Positions 23,616 through 35,988 of a DNA stretch of 64,000 nt are shown here, piece after piece. The position numbers and the translations under genes were made by a program. Below the pieces are notes generated by a model, which ran no database searches, was not told the DNA's origin, and saw only the letters and a program-made list of their open reading frames with translations. Positions within the stretch are counted from its first letter, which is position 1; each line of letters starts with the position of its first letter. Where the stretch lies: the NCBI GenBank assembly GCA_016802295.1, contig JAESIW010000207.1, positions 1,927,960-1,991,959 of the forward strand, given 5' to 3'. Source of the DNA: Brachionus rotundiformis. Taxonomy: Eukaryota; Rotifera; Eurotatoria; Ploima; Brachionidae.

Positions 23616-26421
23616 TATCTATTGATACAATACTGTTTTCTTGTCTAAAATAAACTTTTCTTTTATTATAGAGAAAAAATTTTGCTTGAAAATTTTATTT
23701 ATACCAAAAAAATTATTAAATATATGAAAAAAAAGCAATGAGAAATAAATTCTTATAGTGACGCTAAGTTTTATTAGTGGAATTATAATAATAAAATCAC
23801 GATCCCAAGGCATGCTGCTTTCTTAGATGCATAATTTTGAAATAATGGCTTTATATTTGATAATAACGCTAGCATAAAGACTAATTGGGCGCTAGGATTC
23901 GCTGAATTTGATTATAATATTAAACTATGGCAAAAAATACGCCAAAATGGAGCGCATTTTTGCTTATTGATTCTATTTTTGTAAATAAATTATAGATATC
24001 TCTGAGCTAGAGCATGATTAGGAGGAATTTATTCCTGTGAGGCGTGTGCTGTTTTAGCGTTACCTGAAAACTAATAGAAACTTTATTAGGTCTGCTTTCC
24101 AAAGCAGACTAAAACGCCTGGAAAAAAAAGTTCCAAAACTTTATTTAATTTTTAAATTAATTCTCCTAAAAAATGAGAAACAGATGCTAATTTTTTCAAA
24201 AATTTAAAAATTTAATTAAATTTTGGGAAAATATAGGCTATGACATTCAACTAAGTCTTTTTAGAAAATTTATTAACAATTACGTATTAATTGCGTAATC
24301 ATGCTGTCAATTAAGTATATGCTGATTAATTAAACTTTTTTATTTCTTTTTAGATAATTATTCAAAATTATTATCTTTAACATTTACTTAAAATTTTTCA
24401 AAAATTCAGCTAATTTAACATCAAAATTTTTTAGCTTATTATTATTCAAAATTATTATCATGTGGCTGAAACGAAGGACTAAGTTTCCATTCCATCTTGC
24501 CAATACATCGCCAAAATTAATTTTTAAATAAATAAATAGATATATTTTTGCTCTTAATTTTTATGTCATTTTTGTTCAATTGTAAATTTATAAGAAATTT
24601 TCAAAATAATTTTTTTTATTTGTAAATAAATATTGTTAAGAAAAAAAATCAAAAATAAAAATAATTAGAGATTTTAAAATAATTTATTAAAATATTAATT
24701 TGATCGAGTTTAACCAGATATCAGAAATTTTTATCTTTTCTACAAAAAAAAATGAATTGGCAAAGACACCAAGTTAAAAATAAAAAAAATTCTTTTTTAA
24801 AAAATTAAGGCCTTTAAAATTTGATCATAAACCGTTTATGATCAAATTTTAATATCATGCTAAAAAACAATTAATATATATTTTAAAATTAGTTTATTTT
24901 TTTTTTAATTTAAACTTCAAAATATAAAAAATTAAAATGCTGAATAGAAAATTTTACTTTTTAAACTATAATAATTTGGATTCATAAATTTAATTGCATA
25001 AATATTAGATATGCAGATAAGCTTTTTTGTAAATAAGTATAACTTGGCTCCTTAACAGAATATTTATTAAATAATTACTTATATCTATTTTCAAGTTTTT
25101 TCCAAATTAGTTCTGGTTGTTACCAATCTTTAATACTCCAAATTTTAATTTAATATTAATTACTGATCATGATCATTTAAATTTGACCATAAACTTAATA
25201 TTTTTCTCTATTTATTTATTTTTTTATCAAAGATATTTTGCACAATCATAATTTAAATTTTAATTGGAAATTTATAAATAAATAAAAATATGCTTTTTAA
25301 TAAATTGAATATTAATTGAATACTATAATTGTTTAAACACGATTTTAAAGAATTCAAAAAAAAATATTTTGCTTAACTAATTAAAAAATTGTACCTTATT
25401 TCAATAAGATAATCGCTTCTAATTGAACTTTTTAATTTCTAAGAGAAAAAGCTTGGACTTTATTTTATACGACAGGTCCACCGCGAGCCAATTTATTTTA
25501 ATTACTTTTAATTTTGAGGCCTTTTATTTTTAATTAAAACAGAAAATATTGTTTTATTTTACTTTTGGTCGACGTTTATAAATAGATATAGCTCGAAGAA
25601 ATTTTTAACAAATATTAAAATTTTCATTTTTACAAATTGCACTAATTTTAATGAATGGTCAAATTAGATGGCAATTTTGGCAAGTAGATACTCATTTGGC
25701 TTATTTGACACAATTAATTTAATATTAAAAAACGGTACTAATTTGAAGTTTGATTACAATTACCAGAAAAACTTGTCTAATTACAAGAGCAAATAGGTGA
25801 TCGAATGGCACTCGACAGTGGCAAGCATTGATGCGCACTAGCTCAACAATGATTGACACATAGTCGGCAATTTTATGATAAATTTAACTTAATAAAAAAT
25901 ATATTTCTTGGATATTTGCGGTTAACAAGATTATACAATATGTCAACTTCATTTTAGACATAATAGATATGCTAAGAATTTAAATTGCTCAGGATTATGT
26001 GTTTATAGTTATTGTTTAAATGGAATAATTTGTAGCTACAAGCAAACTATATAGATAAGATATATCAAATATTTTTAATTTTTAGTTTAAAATTACAAAT
26101 TCTCTTAAGCGTGGCACGCTTGATTGGTCTTTTTGTCAATTATTATCATGGTTTCAAACTATTACCTATTTAGGTATTTTTTTTATTTGAAATTTTCTTA
26201 AATTGAAGCAACAATAACAAATAAAAAAATAAATAAACCAACAAAAATTGATATAAAATAGTTGTAGCTGAGTAGAAAATATTAAAATTAATAGAAAAAT
26301 AAATTTATCTTTAAATAAAAAAATTTATTTATTTATATTGTAAAATATTACTTTATTTTTTGGATTAGAATTAAGAGTCACCTTTACTCACTCTTGTTAT
26401 TATCACCAAAGAGCTTGAACC
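23616..26421. other. AT-rich spacer with a 35-bp palindrome
   Basis: No genes seen in 2.8 kb. Contains hairpin GTCTGCTTTCCAAAGCAGAC at 24091-24110 and an almost perfect palindrome at 24816-24850 (17-bp arms around one C). Confidence 0.5.
24816..24850. repeat. 35-bp palindrome with 17-bp arms
   Basis: Arms AAAATTTGATCATAAAC and GTTTATGATCAAATTTT match exactly around a single C. In such AT-rich DNA short palindromes arise often, but 17 of 17 is long. It lies about 1.2 kb upstream of the aldolase start. Confidence 0.6.
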
Positions 26422-28486
26422 ATGAGCCGTAATTACTACCAGCCTTCAAATCATCAATTTCCAGCCTATTCCAATGTAATTAAGAGTTTTTTTTAAAAAT
26501 AATTTCAATAAATAATTTTAATAAGCATTTTATTTTTCAACTTTTCAATTAAATCTAATTTTAAGATAATGGTGCCGAACAATTACCAAAAATGCGAGAC
26601 TCTGTACCCAGACATGTCTTTGAGAGCAAACGATATAGCTTGCGCTGGACAAAACCGTACCATATACAACCTAAATCCATCGGTGCAAATTCAACCACCT
26701 TTGGAAAACAAATACTATGTGTGTAAGTATAATTTTTGGTACTTTAGCGGCATTAATTGACCTGAAAATAAAAAATTAAGCTTTTAAAACTAATGACCAT
26801 TTTATTCACTCAAGCTAGTTGGTCTAATTTAGATGTAAATTAAGTTGAACAATTAAATAAATTTTTTTCTTGGATAATACTCACCAAACAGAGCGTAACT
26901 AACCAAGAATAAAAAATTAAAATTTATTTTACATTTAATGACTAGATGAACAAGATAATGAGTCATGTAGCAACGCGTCCACTCTGGTAGACAAAAATTC
27001 AGCTGCGTACATAGAGAGTATACTGAAGAAAAATCAAGATGTGTGGAACCACTATACCAGTGGAAAGTTTGACGTCCTCTCTTGTCTTGAAGACGAGTGC
27101 AAAAGAATAATTCTAAAAGAAAAAATAGCCAATCGCAAATTGACCGATACTAGTGGCTATGAGATTACCAAGTACCGAGTCCGGCTCAGTAATTCCCACA
27201 AAAGCAAAAAAAATGACGAAATTTTGCTGGTAACCTATGACGATTCGGCCAAGATATTAAGCAATGCCAAAAGTTTTTCGCGCACAGTCTCCCAGTCAAA
27301 ATTTATACACCGAGAGCCAAGTGTTGGAAGCAGTTCGTGTACCAGCTTTGAGTCAACTGGAGAATATGTGTGTGATGTTGCCGGAGTGGCTGGTCCGGGT
27401 TCAGAATTAATTGCCAAGTTGATCGAAGGCGAGGACGAGGACTTGATTGTGGAGTGCAAGTCTGTCGAAGAGGAAAAGACGGAAAGTGAAGACATTGGAG
27501 CCGATTTGGTCGGAAACTACTACCTTGATGCCAATGATAACCAACAAGAAGAGTCTGGTGTCCAGGAAGATACAGAGAGCTTTCATGAAGAGGAAGCTGA
27601 GCTCTCTGAAGAGCAACAAGTTCCAGAGGAGACCTACGACGAGACCCAGGAGCACAATGGTGACTCTTTTGACGAAGAATACATTCAACAATTTGCGCCT
27701 TCGGAGTACTCGGACTCGAGAAAGACTGCCTCGAGGCAAGAGTCCAATGCGTCTGGGCGCAAAAATGACCGCTTGACTGGCAGTGTCAAAAAGGCACTAC
27801 ATGTTTTTAAGGAGTATGAAAATACATCGAACAATTCAGGATCAAAAACAGCATCAAAAGCCTTTACCAAATCGACCAAGAGCTCTCATTCAAGCGAACA
27901 CGAGGTCGAAGTGTACACTCTGTCGCCTCTGGCGAGTCCTGCCAATACACCAAAGCCAAGACCGGCCAAAAGTGAGACACCTTCCTCTCTGGCCAGCTCA
28001 AAGTTGACCCAAGTTTCATCCAGAAACTCGGTCTCAAATCGATTCTTTAACAACACCAGCTCAACAGTAACTCCTGCACCACCAAATCCATTCGCATTCA
28101 ACAGCAACTCGCCTGTGTCCCAATCTCAGTATGTCGATGCATTGACTGGAGTGACCGATGATCGCCAGACCCCTATTTATGCCGAGAGCAGAGCTAGCAA
28201 GAACTCAAAGCAAAATAAGTCTTCATCTTATCGTAGATTGAATGGCACCTTAAGAGAAGAGATAGAAGATGAAAAAACATATACTGGACAGTCGAATAAT
28301 TCTTCGACTGTCTATGATTTTGTTGATGGTTCGGCCAAAAAGTCCAACAGCAAAGCCTCGTCAGCTTTCAGCGATTATTCAATGGTAATAATTTTAATTG
28401 CATATTTAATTAAGTTTTTTTTTAAATTTTAATCAATTTTTATCTTCTAGGAAAAAAAGGAAAAAAGCTCCAGAAAGAAAAAATAA
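26422..28486 (+). CDS. Unrecognised acidic, Ser-rich protein
   Basis: Four exons: 26422-26475, 26566-26722, 26946-28384, 28451-28486, phases consistent, about 560 residues. I do not recognise the family. The N-terminus (MSRNYYQPSNHQFPAY) is Tyr/Asn-rich. A mid-N-terminal segment (about residues 95-150: WNHYTSGKFDVLSCLEDECKRIILKE...ITKYRVRL) looks folded. Residues about 200-300 are strongly acidic (Glu/Asp runs), and the rest is Ser/Thr/Pro-rich with a basic C-terminal tail (MEKKEKSSRKKK). No signal peptide or membrane segment is visible. Cytoplasmic or nuclear scaffolding is possible but unsupported. Clean phases and high-complexity exon sequence make it a real gene. Confidence 0.82.
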
Positions 28487-30352
28487 GAAAATAATTTATA
28501 TAAGCAGCATAAACTCGATTCTTCTTGGATGACACAAGACAAAAAATGATTATTTTAGAATATTCTTGAAAATTTTATTTTATCTAATAAAAGTCTAAAG
28601 ACAAATTTTTGTTATAATTTTGATTTTATCTTAAGAAAATTATCTTTAACATGAATTCAGCATTCAATTGATATCTTGATTAAAAAAAATTTAATTATTT
28701 TTATTTTTATCATTTAGTAAAATAAATATTATTTTTATTATTTTTAATTAAAAAATATGAGAACAAAAATGGACTTATTAAATTGTCTCGACCTAAATAA
28801 ACACCATCCTTGGTCTAATAAATTATTAATAATAACTTTAGATTAAATTAATCTGTTTAATTTTAATTTAATTAAAAGTCCTCGACACAACTCTTTTGAT
28901 TATAGAATTAAAAAATATGTCTGGAACCCTTGAATATCATGGAATGATATTTAATGGTGATAAATTGACTTAAAATATAAATTTAAAACATTTCGTAATA
29001 ACAACTCTTTTTTTTTTCTAAAATATGGTAAGCTTAAGGTATTTTGCCATATTTAAATTATTAAATGATAATTGCAAATTTAAAATACTTATTTAGGATT
29101 AAGTTTTTCAAATAAACACATTTTAAATTTTAGAAAATTATATTAAAAGTTATATAAATAATTAAAAGATTCAAATAAATTTATTAATTTTTATTAAATT
29201 ATAATAAATATAATTAGCGTTAAAAATAATGTTTTTGTATTATCATTAATAAATTGAAATATGGAAAAATCCCGTATATGGTAGCTATTACCACCATGGT
29301 ATCGTTACAGCAGTCTAAATGAGATAAAAGAAAAAGCTTCATTTATACCAGTTGTTGCTTTGGAAACGAAAAAAATACAAAAATTCATACTCTCCGTAAT
29401 TTTAGTAGATACCATCTAATTAAACTTTATTTACTAAGAAATCGTCTAAAGATGTCCAAAAGTAACAGAATCCTTATCAAAAGAGAATTTTTTTTATTGC
29501 CGATGAATCCATTTTTAAATTAATGACCATTTAATTATAAAATAAATTTCATTTTGAACCACTTTGATTGAATATTGTTTAAAAGAAAAAGGCTTCTACA
29601 GTCAAAAAAAGCATAAAAAAAGTTAATTAATTTAAAAGAAAACTCCATTATTGGTTTGTTCATCTATAACATGAAGTGGAAAAACAATTGAACGCATTTG
29701 ACATGCTCTGGCAAAAATAAACTCATATTTTAAAAGATCTTTTAAATGGAAAACAAAAGGATACAATTTAAACTTATTCATTTGATTTTAATTAAAAAAT
29801 TCATTTAAATTCTTTACCAAAATTAATGCTGATTTATAAATTAAGACGAGAAAATTTTTATTTTAATATTTTATTTAGAATCTGAATGCCAGATTGAAGA
29901 CTAATTAAATTTTTTAATTGACCAAATAGACCTTGGTAATTTAGTGCGCCAAAAAGCTCGTTTGGGAAAAAGAAATTTGACGTTCTGGTTACTTATTTTT
30001 GGAATAAACAAAGTTATATAACTTTATGAGAATATTGTTAATTTTGCTAGTTTAGCAAAAAAAACAAAATTGTTTACAATTTTTAAAACAAGTTAATTAA
30101 AAAATCTTTTTTTTTTAGTTTTTTTTTACTTAAAAAAAATCCAAAAAATAAGTACTGAATAAAAATTTCCACATTTGTAATCAAAGATTACCAAATTTCA
30201 TTAAAATTAAATATTTGTTTTCTAATGATTTAATTAAAATTTATTCCAGGAATAGACCGGTCACGCTTGAATACGGACCGTTTTTAAACTCGATGCAAAA
30301 TAATTTAAATTAAAATTGGTAAAAAAATTTTAGATTTAGTTAGAAAGAGAAA
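28487..30352. other. AT-rich spacer, no gene seen
   Basis: About 1.9 kb with dense stops. A less biased patch near 29265-29410 has no open frame of note. Confidence 0.5.
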
Positions 30353-33300
30353 ATGGGTGACAAGAATTCGAAATTGGCCGATACCACGGCAGTAAATTGG
30401 TCAGTGCGCTTAGAGGCGGACTTGCTAGAGCTCGAAAAGAAGAGAAAAAAGCTTAAAAAAGATCATCCACAGCTGGCAAACGCCCTGAACAAAGTTGCCA
30501 CAGACTACAAAAATTTGTCCGACTTTTCTAATGCTCTCAAGTACGAACTTGAATCGCAGGAAATTCTGAAAAAAATCTATCCAGAACAGAACCATCTTAT
30601 CTTGGCTCAGTCATTTAATTTTGTGTCAGGCTGCTACTCAATGCTGGACAAGCCTGATCTGGCCTTGGACTACTCGATCAAGAGCTATGACACCTATCAG
30701 CGTTTTCACAAGAAACCACATGCCAACACTGCCCGTCAACTGGCCAATGTGTCCACATGCTGCAAAAATTTGAACGACTTTGACAAAGCGCTGCTCTACG
30801 CCTCCAAATGTTTAAAAATGAGACAAGATTTGTATCCAAGTGAGAACCACATTGATCTGGCATACGCGTACAGCGATATCGGCTTTTTGTATGGCCGAAT
30901 CGGCTACGTAGAAAGTAGCATAAAGTTTTCCCTAAAAGCTTTGGAGATCTACAACCAGCTTAAGAACGACTATGTCCACGAGGACTTGGCCTATTTGTAC
31001 AACAATCTAGCCATGGATTTCCGCACCATGAACAACCATGAAAAGTCCATTTTTTATCTCAAAAAGTCCATTGAAGTAATTCTTTCCTTGTATTCGGGAA
31101 ATTGTTACGAAATAGCCTCTGGTTTGCACAGCTACGCCATTGGACTCAAGTATTGTGACGACTATGCCAACTGCTTGAAGTATAGCTTGATTAGTGTCAA
31201 GATGTTTGAAAAATTAGACGAAAAAGAAATGGTCAAAAAGTATGACTCGGAAATTGCCGAGCTGTGCTCCTTGATAGCCATGTCCTATTTCTATCTGAAT
31301 GATAGACAAAGCTGTTTGAACTATTCACTTGAATCTTTGAGATATTATGAAAAAATTCTTGATCCCAAGCATCCTAAGCTTGCCAGACTAAAAAATAACA
31401 TCTCAGTAGCATTTGGAAACTTAGGCGAAGGCAACAAAGCATTGGATTATGCGCAACAGGCGCTCAAGAGCTATACAAATTTGTATTTCAGCAACCATGT
31501 GGATATAGCTCGATCTTTGGCAAATGTTGGTGCTGCATATGGAAATTTGGGCGATCCTTTTATGTCGTTGAGAAATTCGATAAAAGCTTTGGAAATGCTT
31601 AAAACACTATACCATGGCAATAACTATGACTTGGCATGTGCTTTGTACAATGTGGCATGTTGCTATGATGACTTGGGCGATAGGCATAACTTCCTCAAAT
31701 ACACACTCGACTCGCTCAAAATGCACCAGGAGTTGGTCAACTATAAAGACAGCGTTGATTGCATCATGCTCCTTAAGAATGTCAGCATTGCCTATTTTAA
31801 GCTCAATGACGCCCTCAACTCGCTCAAATATGCCAAAGAAGCGCTCAAGATGGCAAAAAATTTGTTCCGCGAGCCTCATCCAATGATTGCTGTGTGCCTT
31901 TTTTGCATGGCCAAGTCTTACCGGGTCAGTGGAGACCTAAGACTTGAGCATGAGCATTTCCTCAAAGCTCTTGAAATGAAGAATATCCTCAAACATTTAT
32001 TTGACTATGACATATCGTTTGACATGTCCATGGAAAAGTTTAAATTTGATCCAAAACAGTTCAGATACAAGGTTAGTTAGATAAAATTTATTTTGTTAAT
32101 TTTTCAAGTCAAAAGTAGATCAAGGCTTTGCCAAATGTCTATTTTCCAAGAGGTTAAATATTTTACTTTGGCTATTAATTATTAGTTAAATTTTTAATTT
32201 TTTTTCTTAATTATATTCTAAATTGAATGGGATAATTAAGTTTTTTGTACTAGACTTTCTAATTTACAATAGTCAAAAAAGACTGCTTGTTTGGTTTATT
32301 TTTAGAGAAATTTCTTAATTGAGAATTCTTTCTAAAAGCTTTTAAAACAAAGTTTTTTAATTAAAAAATATATATAGTTAATTAAATCGATGATTAATAG
32401 ATCATTTTTATTAATTTAAAATTTTTAAAATGAAATGCTATGTTAGTTCTTTATTCTTTGGAACATACTGTAAAAGAATTTTTTTCCAAATGACAAGATT
32501 TTTATTTCATGCATACATTTTTACCTTAATTTAAAATTTTCAAAAAAGAAAATTATTAACTTAAAAAATTTATATGTTTTAAATTTTAATTGTTAAAGCT
32601 TTATTAATTAAACAATTGAAATTAAATGCTGAGAAAATATGAGTCTTGTTCAAAATGTGATCCCTTTACTGATGTTGGTTTGTTGAAAATCGATGATCAC
32701 TCATAATATGTCACATAAAAAAATAAACACAAAACAAAATGTGACCAATATTGGTAGTTATGGTCAAAGCTTTTATTATTGATTTTAGGTGTTCATAGTT
32801 TTTGTTTATTTACTTCATAGATAAATTTAAATTAGCAAAAAATAAGTAAAAAAAGGCTACGTGAAAATTTTTAAATTATAATATTAATAATGATAATTGC
32901 TACGCTTTCAGGTGAAGTCTGGATTTACCAGATTTTCATTTGAATTAGATCACCGCGTCTGCTCCTTGTTGACAGTATTGTTAAGTTCAGTCTCTTAAGT
33001 CTTTCCATGTAGTCTAGATCACCAAATCCATTAATACTTCGGATCGCTCTTCTCTGTTCTCATTCAAATATGTCTATATCTTTCTTCAGGTATGGATTCC
33101 ATACTGAAACAGCATACAGCATAATAGTCCGTTTTATATTGAGATTCATTGACCATTCAGTGCACCATTCACCAGACTATTAATATCGTTTTTTAATTGC
33201 ACTTTCCTCATTTTTTCATTTACTTCATTAAATAAAAAGTATATCATCCGCATACAGAGAACATTTCCCTTGAATCCATATCTGGAAGGTCATAAATAAA

Positions 33301-34371
33301 AATAACAAATAGAAGTGGGCCAAGTAAAGAACCCTGAGTAACCCTACTTGTTAACTGCATGTTTACTCATTGCCAATGACACAAAGCTCAAGTTTATCCA
33401 GAATATAAAACTTTGAAAAAACTTATTTCTTGGCTTGTAATATTGAGGCGATCAGTCTTGTTCACCAAACCAGCATCAACAAAACATTTTGGATACCACC
33501 AAAAAATAAAATCATTAATGGGATACAAAAAAATTTTTCATTTTGAAAATTTTAAATTTAGATAAAAAATAAAAAACATATTCCTAAAATTATTTCCTAA
33601 TCAATTTAATGATAAAAAAAATATATAAAATGATTTTTATTATTATTTTTTATTCAAAAATTTTTAATATTCTTAAAATTATTTAAGTTAAAAAGTAAAA
33701 ATGATGTAAAGCCGATTAAGAATCACATAATGATCAGCTACCATGGCGACATCATGAACCGCCACGAGTGCATTGAGATAAAAGAGATATTGGAAAAAAA
33801 AGAATACCGTGTTTACGTAGACCTGAGCGAGAGTCATAAAAAAAGCTTTGACAAAATGACCGAAGCAGTTGACAAAAGTACCATAATGATTGTGTGTCTA
33901 AACGAAAGCTATCTAAAAGACAACTACTGCAAATTGGAATCGGCCTATGCCATCAAACAGAACAAGAAAATAATACCAATTATTATTGATTCAAATCCCA
34001 ACTCTTCTCTAATTACCGAATGGTTGGACCACTACAGGCTAGAGGACAAGCACTGCATTTACTTCAAGCGCTACAGCTTTGATAGTTTTAGCAAAATTTT
34101 ACTCAATGAAGTTAATATTAAATTAAATATCATATCAACAGATGAGTCTTTAATTGACTCGAATTTGGAAGACATGTTTCGCAAAAACCAAATTAATTCC
34201 AATCTATTAAGCAAATTGAGGCCTTTTAGCATACCATTCATGAGAAATTTGGCCAAATTGGATTCCAATTTACTACAACATGTATTTAATTTTTTAAAAT
34301 CGGAAACAGTCGAGTTTTCCGATGATGACACACGAAAATTTAAGTTATGTTTGAACCAAATTTTTGTCTAA
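30353..34371 (+). CDS. Kinesin-light-chain-like TPR array fused to a C-terminal TIR domain
   Basis: I join exon 30353-32071 (573 codons) to exon 33721-34371, giving 789 residues. Exon 1 is a continuous array of about eleven 42-44 residue TPRs of KLC/NPHP3 type (repeated A..L.N.A..Y..L.D...AL.Y...AL). It ends TAC AAG|GTTAGT, a good donor with a stop six bases on. Exon 2 follows ATTAAG and starts NHIMISYHGD, the first beta strand of a TIR domain, then VYVDLSE, STIMIVCLNESYLKDNYC and KLESAYA...KKIIPIII. Glu at about residue 646 aligns with the catalytic glutamate of NADase TIRs such as SARM1. A helical tail follows. TIR proteins signal in immunity or cleave NAD+. If not joined, these are a 575-residue TPR protein and a TIR protein starting at 33730. 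Confidence 0.78.
32913..33490 (-). mobile_element. degenerate LINE reverse-transcriptase fragment, antisense in the TPR-TIR intron
   Basis: Minus-strand translation in shifting frames gives VTQGSLLGPLLFVIFIYDL and SLYADDIL (RT core with YADD), then LYAVSVWNPYLKKDID, EQRRAIRSI, DLDYMERLKRLNLTIL and RRGDLIQ. These are hallmarks of CR1/Jockey-group RT C-termini in the right order. Frameshifts and in-frame stops show it is dead. It lies wholly inside intron 32072-33720. Confidence 0.85.
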
Positions 34372-34674
34372 TTTGTTCAAAAAGTTGATACAGCCATCTA
34401 ATCCGGTTTTTAATTTTTAATTTTGAAGCCATTAAAATAATTAAGTGTATTATAAATAAAAGAAGGTATCTTTAAATCTTCAATTAAATTAATTAGCCAT
34501 AATTTTTTTATTGTTATTTTATATAAATAATAAAAATTTATTAATAATATTTATTTATTAGATTTATTTAAATTAATGTGCCTGATTATACAATACAATT
34601 AAATTAAAAATAAATTTAATTTAGTCAATAAAATTTTATTTTTTTTTCGTATCTTTTTTTAAATTGCTTAAAAC
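34372..34674. other. AT-rich spacer between TPR-TIR and DEG/ENaC genes
   Basis: 303 bp of A/T-rich sequence. AATAAA motifs suit the upstream gene's 3' end. No other feature. Confidence 0.5.
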
Positions 34675-35988
34675 ATGACAAATAAAGCGTCTAATTTAAA
34701 AAAATCTGAACCAATTCTTAAAGTATGCTTGGAAAACAAGTATCTAGGTGCTCTGCTCACGACTAGGAAAGTGCTTGAGTCATCTACAAGTCACGGAATA
34801 CCGAATATCCTTAGAGCTGAAAAAATATCAATTAAAATTTTATGGACAATATTTACATTCTTGGCCACGGCTTTATGTGGTGTCCTAATTATCCAAGCAA
34901 TCCTAAGCTATTTAGAATATGGTGTAACAACCACAATTCGAATAAAAAATGAAATGAGCGCCATTTTTCCGGCAATTACAGTTTGCAGTCTGAGCTCAGC
35001 TTTGCCAAAGACAGAGTCATCTAGAAGTTTGCTGAATTCGACAAAGCAATTGTTTTCTTGGGTTTCTGTGAATCAGAGAAAGTTGGAATACTCTTGGAAT
35101 GAGTTTATATATGTGTGTTTTTTTGATGCAGTGCCATGTGTCAACTCTAGCTTTACCAAATTCCGCGATCCCTCCGGGTCAATTTGCTTCACTTTTAACT
35201 CGGGCGTTGATGAAAAAGGAAATGAAATCAAGCCAATGAATAGTGTAAAAACTGGACGAATAAAAGGTTTATCAATGCATCTCAACACATGGTCATTAAA
35301 GCAAATTTTTACTGGAGCCTATATTTACATACATGACCAAAGAACATTTCCTCTCTCTGTCGAGCCAATAGACATAGTTCCTGGCGAAGAGACTACTATC
35401 TCAATTTATAAGACTATTTTCATGCAGCAACCACGTCCATTCAGCGAATGTGAATATGAATATGACAAAGATTTGGAAACCAATTCTGATCTTGTCAAAG
35501 CCTTGAATGCTACTTTTTACAAGTATTCGCAAAAATTGTGTCTAGAGCTTTGCTTTCACAAAATAATGGTAGAAAAATGCCAATGCTATTCGAATCTGTT
35601 TTCAATGTTTACCGAAGGCAGGTCTTGTACAGAAATTGGTGAAATTATGTGCTGTTGGCAAGAGTTTAACAAGTTCAGTAATTCCAATTCGATAAGTGAG
35701 AATTGCCGTAAAAGGTGTCCCTTAGAGTGCGAGACAGTTTTGTACTCAAAGACAATATCTAGAAAGAAGTACTTGAACAACAATGAATTGATTAGTCTGA
35801 TCATTCATTTCGATGGTTTGGGATACACCGAGATTCAAGAGAGCCCCATAATGAACATTGTCGACTTACTATCAAATATTGGTGGCATAGCAGGACTTTT
35901 TTTGGGCACCAGTTTGCTCAGTTTTGTAGAAATATTGGAAATATTTTTGGAAATATACTTTTTATTTTGTCAAAAGAGAAAAAATTAA
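34675..35988 (+). CDS. DEG/ENaC (amiloride-sensitive) sodium channel subunit
   Basis: A single uninterrupted exon of 437 residues. Family features in order: HG gating motif (His40-Gly41) in the N-terminus; first membrane helix about 53-77 (ILWTIFTFLATALCGVLII); AIFPAITVCS just outside it; a cysteine-rich extracellular region with CLELCFHKIMVEKCQCY and CRKRCPLECE; and the second helix with the selectivity filter Gly411-Thr-Ser413 followed by LLSFVEILE. Trimeric channels of this family conduct sodium in response to peptides, protons or force; the ligand cannot be predicted. It is shorter than typical members (500-600), mainly through short N-terminal and intracellular tails and a compact ectodomain. 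The lack of introns is unusual in this window. Confidence 0.95.
   Translation: MTNKASNLKKSEPILKVCLENKYLGALLTTRKVLESSTSHGIPNILRAEKISIKILWTIFTFLATALCGVLIIQAILSYLEYGVTTTIRIKNEMSAIFPAITVCSLSSALPKTESSRSLLNSTKQLFSWVSVNQRKLEYSWNEFIYVCFFDAVPCVNSSFTKFRDPSGSICFTFNSGVDEKGNEIKPMNSVKTGRIKGLSMHLNTWSLKQIFTGAYIYIHDQRTFPLSVEPIDIVPGEETTISIYKTIFMQQPRPFSECEYEYDKDLETNSDLVKALNATFYKYSQKLCLELCFHKIMVEKCQCYSNLFSMFTEGRSCTEIGEIMCCWQEFNKFSNSNSISENCRKRCPLECETVLYSKTISRKKYLNNNELISLIIHFDGLGYTEIQESPIMNIVDLLSNIGGIAGLFLGTSLLSFVEILEIFLEIYFLFCQKRKN

Noticed and set aside
27235..28107. Several ORFs of 64-110 codons on both strands
   Set aside because: They all overlap exon 3 of the acidic protein gene at 26422-28486 in other frames and are compositionally mirrored shadows.
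32072..33720. Considered as a separate reverse-transcriptase gene
   Set aside because: RT motifs occur in several frames with stops and frameshifts, so it is a dead fragment rather than a gene.
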